Positions 62,161 to 64,000 of a stretch of 64,000 bases of DNA are shown here, piece by piece; the first letter of the stretch is position 1; the number at the start of each line of letters is the position of its first letter. The notes under the pieces are model-generated. The model searched no databases. It was not told the origin of the DNA and saw nothing but the letters and a program-made list of their open reading frames with translations. The stretch covers positions 1 through 64,000 of the forward strand of contig JADGAN010000023.1 of the NCBI GenBank assembly GCA_015231955.1, given 5' to 3'. Origin of the DNA: Oligoflexia bacterium (GTDB taxonomy: Bacteria > Bdellovibrionota > Bacteriovoracia > Bacteriovoracales > Bacteriovoracaceae). A program made the position numbers and the translations under genes.

Positions 62161-64000
62161 TTTACGCGGGAGCTCTTCATACCCTAAAAAGTCACCTTTA
62201 TCGAAATAGCTCATCACCTTTCGGCCACCACTATAAAAGTGTACTTGTGGAGTCAAGCTTAAAACACTCTTCCAGTATTCTCGGGCCCAAAGCTCTTTAA
62301 TCTGTAAGATCACCAAATCACAACCGTGAGTGTGAATTTTTGCAAGCGTCTCATCAATGGCAAAGGAGTAGTGGGTTTTACTTTGAATGGCATCTTTTAG
62401 AATTGCGGGATAGGAGTTTCCTGCATAGGGAACATTTGCCACAAAATCATTGGAGAGCCCACTTAGAATTCTCCAAGGGGCCAGGGATAGTTGATGAAGC
62501 ATGAAAATAACCAATAGAACTTTCTTCAAACCTCCCTTATCAGCAAGCGAGAGCACTATGACAATTAATAAAAGAGGCGAGACAAACGTCAGCGCCTTCC
62601 CTGCTGACCAAAATTGCTGCTTTAAAACCAACACAGCGATGGCGGCCAAGGAGATAAAAATGATGAGTGTAAGATAGAAACGTTTCTCCTTGCTATCACT
62701 ACTATCATTGTACTTAAGGTACTTAGGCCTTAAGAGCGATTTCCAAAGGTAAGAGAGCGCAAAGAAGTAGAGGGCCGCTAAATAGAAAAGCAATAAAAGA
62801 CTCCATAGAGTCGTAAGCGAAAAGGAGATACCTCGCATAGGGGTCAAAAAATAGTGGCCAGAAAATGCCGCTAAAATATTTACTACAATAAAAAAGATAA
62901 TAAGAATTCCCGAAGCGTCGCTGAGGAAGAAATTTTTAAAGAACCAAAACCAGTTCACCTTGGCCACAGCGGCCCCTTTATCAAGAGGACTCATCGCTAG
63001 AAGATAACTATCAGCTTTTGCCTTAAGCTCTAGCACCAAGTCTCCCTTGCCAAAAAAGAATTTTTGAAAATAGGTCCAAAAAAAAGAACCTCCACCTACC
63101 CCATAGCGTGCCTGTTTAAAAACAAAGGCCAGCGTCCCGTCTAGATAGAAGAGTCCACTTGCCACGACAGTGATTGCGGCCAAGAGTACCTTTTTCCCAA
63201 TCGATTTTCGTAACAATATGGCCACAAGCAAAAGTGCAGGGGAGTAAAAGAGCAAAATCTCTGGATAGAGGTAAAGGGTGGCCACTCCCCATGCTGAAAG
63301 TCGAAAGTAGGAGATCTCTTCAAAACATAAAAGCTCTCCCACAATCAGTAAGATAAAGGGCAAGGCCGCAATCTCACTCCACGCATTGATATCAAAAATA
63401 TATTGCCCCCAAAAGCCAACGACAAACACCACTCCGACCAAATAAGGAAGAAGAACGCTTCTCTTCTGCAGCTCCAATTTGCAACATAGTCTTGAAACCA
63501 CGAGTGCAGAAAATGAAAAGAGCGTGGCCAAAAAAGTGTAGCTTAGTTTATAGAGTAAAAGTGGTTTAAAGGCCCCGCTCAAAGCGAATAAGATGTGCAC
63601 GCTAGGCCTAACGTTAAGGTTGTCTTTAGCAATAAGATAGAGTGAATTTTGCAAAACATCTTTTGTCGTTAAATTTTGTAAAAAGGAGTAGGACTTGGTT
63701 AAGTAGATGACCGCTGATTGAAAATAACCAAAGTGATCCCATTGGTTCCCTTGAAAAACAGCATAATTTGCTCCTAAAATCCATTTGGGCAACATGAGGA
63801 GCAGAAAAACTGCCAACAGATAACTCCAAGTTTGTAACGGCCAATGGTCAAAACGTCGCTTCCAAAGCAGCGTGAGTAGGGCGACGATATGCAAGATTAC
63901 CCAGGTTATGGTGAGTGGCATATGCAGTGTTGTGTAGCTTACTGTTGCGACAAAGGCGGTAATTGCAAGCCCCATAAAGGGAACATAAAAACGGTCTTTA
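62095..64000 (-). CDS. Polytopic membrane protein, 5' end beyond the window
   Basis: At least 626 residues with about 11 or 12 hydrophobic helices and a C-terminal soluble part (HTHGCDLVILQIKELWAREYWK). The layout resembles lipid-linked sugar (GT-C-like) glycosyltransferases or flippases, for example HPLNVRPSVHILFAL-type loops, but no diagnostic motif is clear. The frame stays open upstream of the Met at 63975 to the window edge and reads naturally (KDRFYVPFMGLAI), so the gene probably begins outside. The 3' end overlaps rlmM by 66 bp. Confidence 0.72.
   Translation of the reverse strand, partial: KDRFYVPFMGLAITAFVATVSYTTLHMPLTITWVILHIVALLTLLWKRRFDHWPLQTWSYLLAVFLLLMLPKWILGANYAVFQGNQWDHFGYFQSAVIYLTKSYSFLQNLTTKDVLQNSLYLIAKDNLNVRPSVHILFALSGAFKPLLLYKLSYTFLATLFSFSALVVSRLCCKLELQKRSVLLPYLVGVVFVVGFWGQYIFDINAWSEIAALPFILLIVGELLCFEEISYFRLSAWGVATLYLYPEILLFYSPALLLVAILLRKSIGKKVLLAAITVVASGLFYLDGTLAFVFKQARYGVGGGSFFWTYFQKFFFGKGDLVLELKAKADSYLLAMSPLDKGAAVAKVNWFWFFKNFFLSDASGILIIFFIVVNILAAFSGHYFLTPMRGISFSLTTLWSLLLLFYLAALYFFALSYLWKSLLRPKYLKYNDSSDSKEKRFYLTLIIFISLAAIAVLVLKQQFWSAGKALTFVSPLLLIVIVLSLADKGGLKKVLLVIFMLHQLSLAPWRILSGLSNDFVANVPYAGNSYPAILKDAIQSKTHYSFAIDETLAKIHTHGCDLVILQIKELWAREYWKSVLSLTPQVHFYSGGRKVMSYFDKGDFLGYEELPRKLPFYRPCTLADDLTLSFGSVK

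Noticed and set aside
1-64000. tRNA genes, CRISPR arrays, insertion sequences, prophage
   Set aside because: No cloverleaf with T-loop consensus, no regular spaced repeats, and no transposase, integrase or phage structural protein was recognised; a tRNAscan and CRISPR search would be decisive.

Overview
The window is AT-rich chromosomal DNA from a Gram-negative bacterium. The best fit is a Bdellovibrio-and-like organism of the Bacteriovorax/Halobacteriovorax type (Bdellovibrionota). This is an inference. It rests on many lipoproteins and secreted proteases, an outer-membrane beta-barrel protein, menaquinone genes, many orphan receiver, PilZ and HD-type signalling proteins, and isolated ribosomal protein genes dispersed among accessory genes. 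No tRNA or rRNA gene, IS element, integrase, prophage or CRISPR array was seen. Genes are densely packed, and several convergent pairs overlap at their 3' ends.

Layout. 0.2-5.6 kb: isochorismate synthase and demethylmenaquinone methyltransferase on the minus strand, divergent from a short DAHP synthase, a polyprenyl diphosphate synthase and an ankyrin lipoprotein, then rpsU. 5.6-9 kb: a 900-residue FHA protein with three RDD membrane modules, divergent from a pseudo-receiver protein. 9-13.8 kb: the Pta-AckA acetate pathway and a three-domain NifU with NifS for Fe-S cluster assembly. 13.7-17.7 kb: an HD signalling protein, an orphan receiver with a coiled-coil partner, and a short-chain dehydrogenase. 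17.8-22.4 kb: exported proteins (e(P4)-type phosphatase, FKBP lipoprotein, HEXXH protease) and a metallophosphoesterase. 22.4-23.9 kb: a kinase-less chemotaxis module of CheY, an HPt-like protein with a CheZ-like tail, and CheX. 24-31.3 kb: LysR, GmhB, M14 peptidase, RlmI-like methyltransferase, GT2, L28, pseudo-receiver and a subtilase. 31.5-36 kb: PilZ-like protein, ExbB/ExbD, a DUF4340-like protein and an HD-GYP-like regulator. 36-38.8 kb: L33, L31, LplA and an Rsm22-family protein. 38.9-45.2 kb: two large metzincin-type proteins, a small lipoprotein and a PilZ protein.

The most striking gene is at 45.3-49.8 kb. It encodes a 1512-residue fusion of a degenerate AMP-ligase-like domain, a class III PLP aminotransferase and a cyanobacterial-type acyl-ACP reductase domain. 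The last two retain their key catalytic residues. The combination suggests reduction of a fatty acyl thioester to an aldehyde followed by amination to a long-chain amine or amino-lipid. I do not know of a described system with this architecture.

49.8-64 kb: an S1 protease lipoprotein, CutA, a receiver with an unknown partner, the rplU-rpmA-obgE-rsfS-rlmH run, Lgt, a lytic transglycosylase, a cluster of an unknown protein, an outer-membrane protein and an RlmM-like methyltransferase, and a polytopic membrane protein that runs off the right edge.
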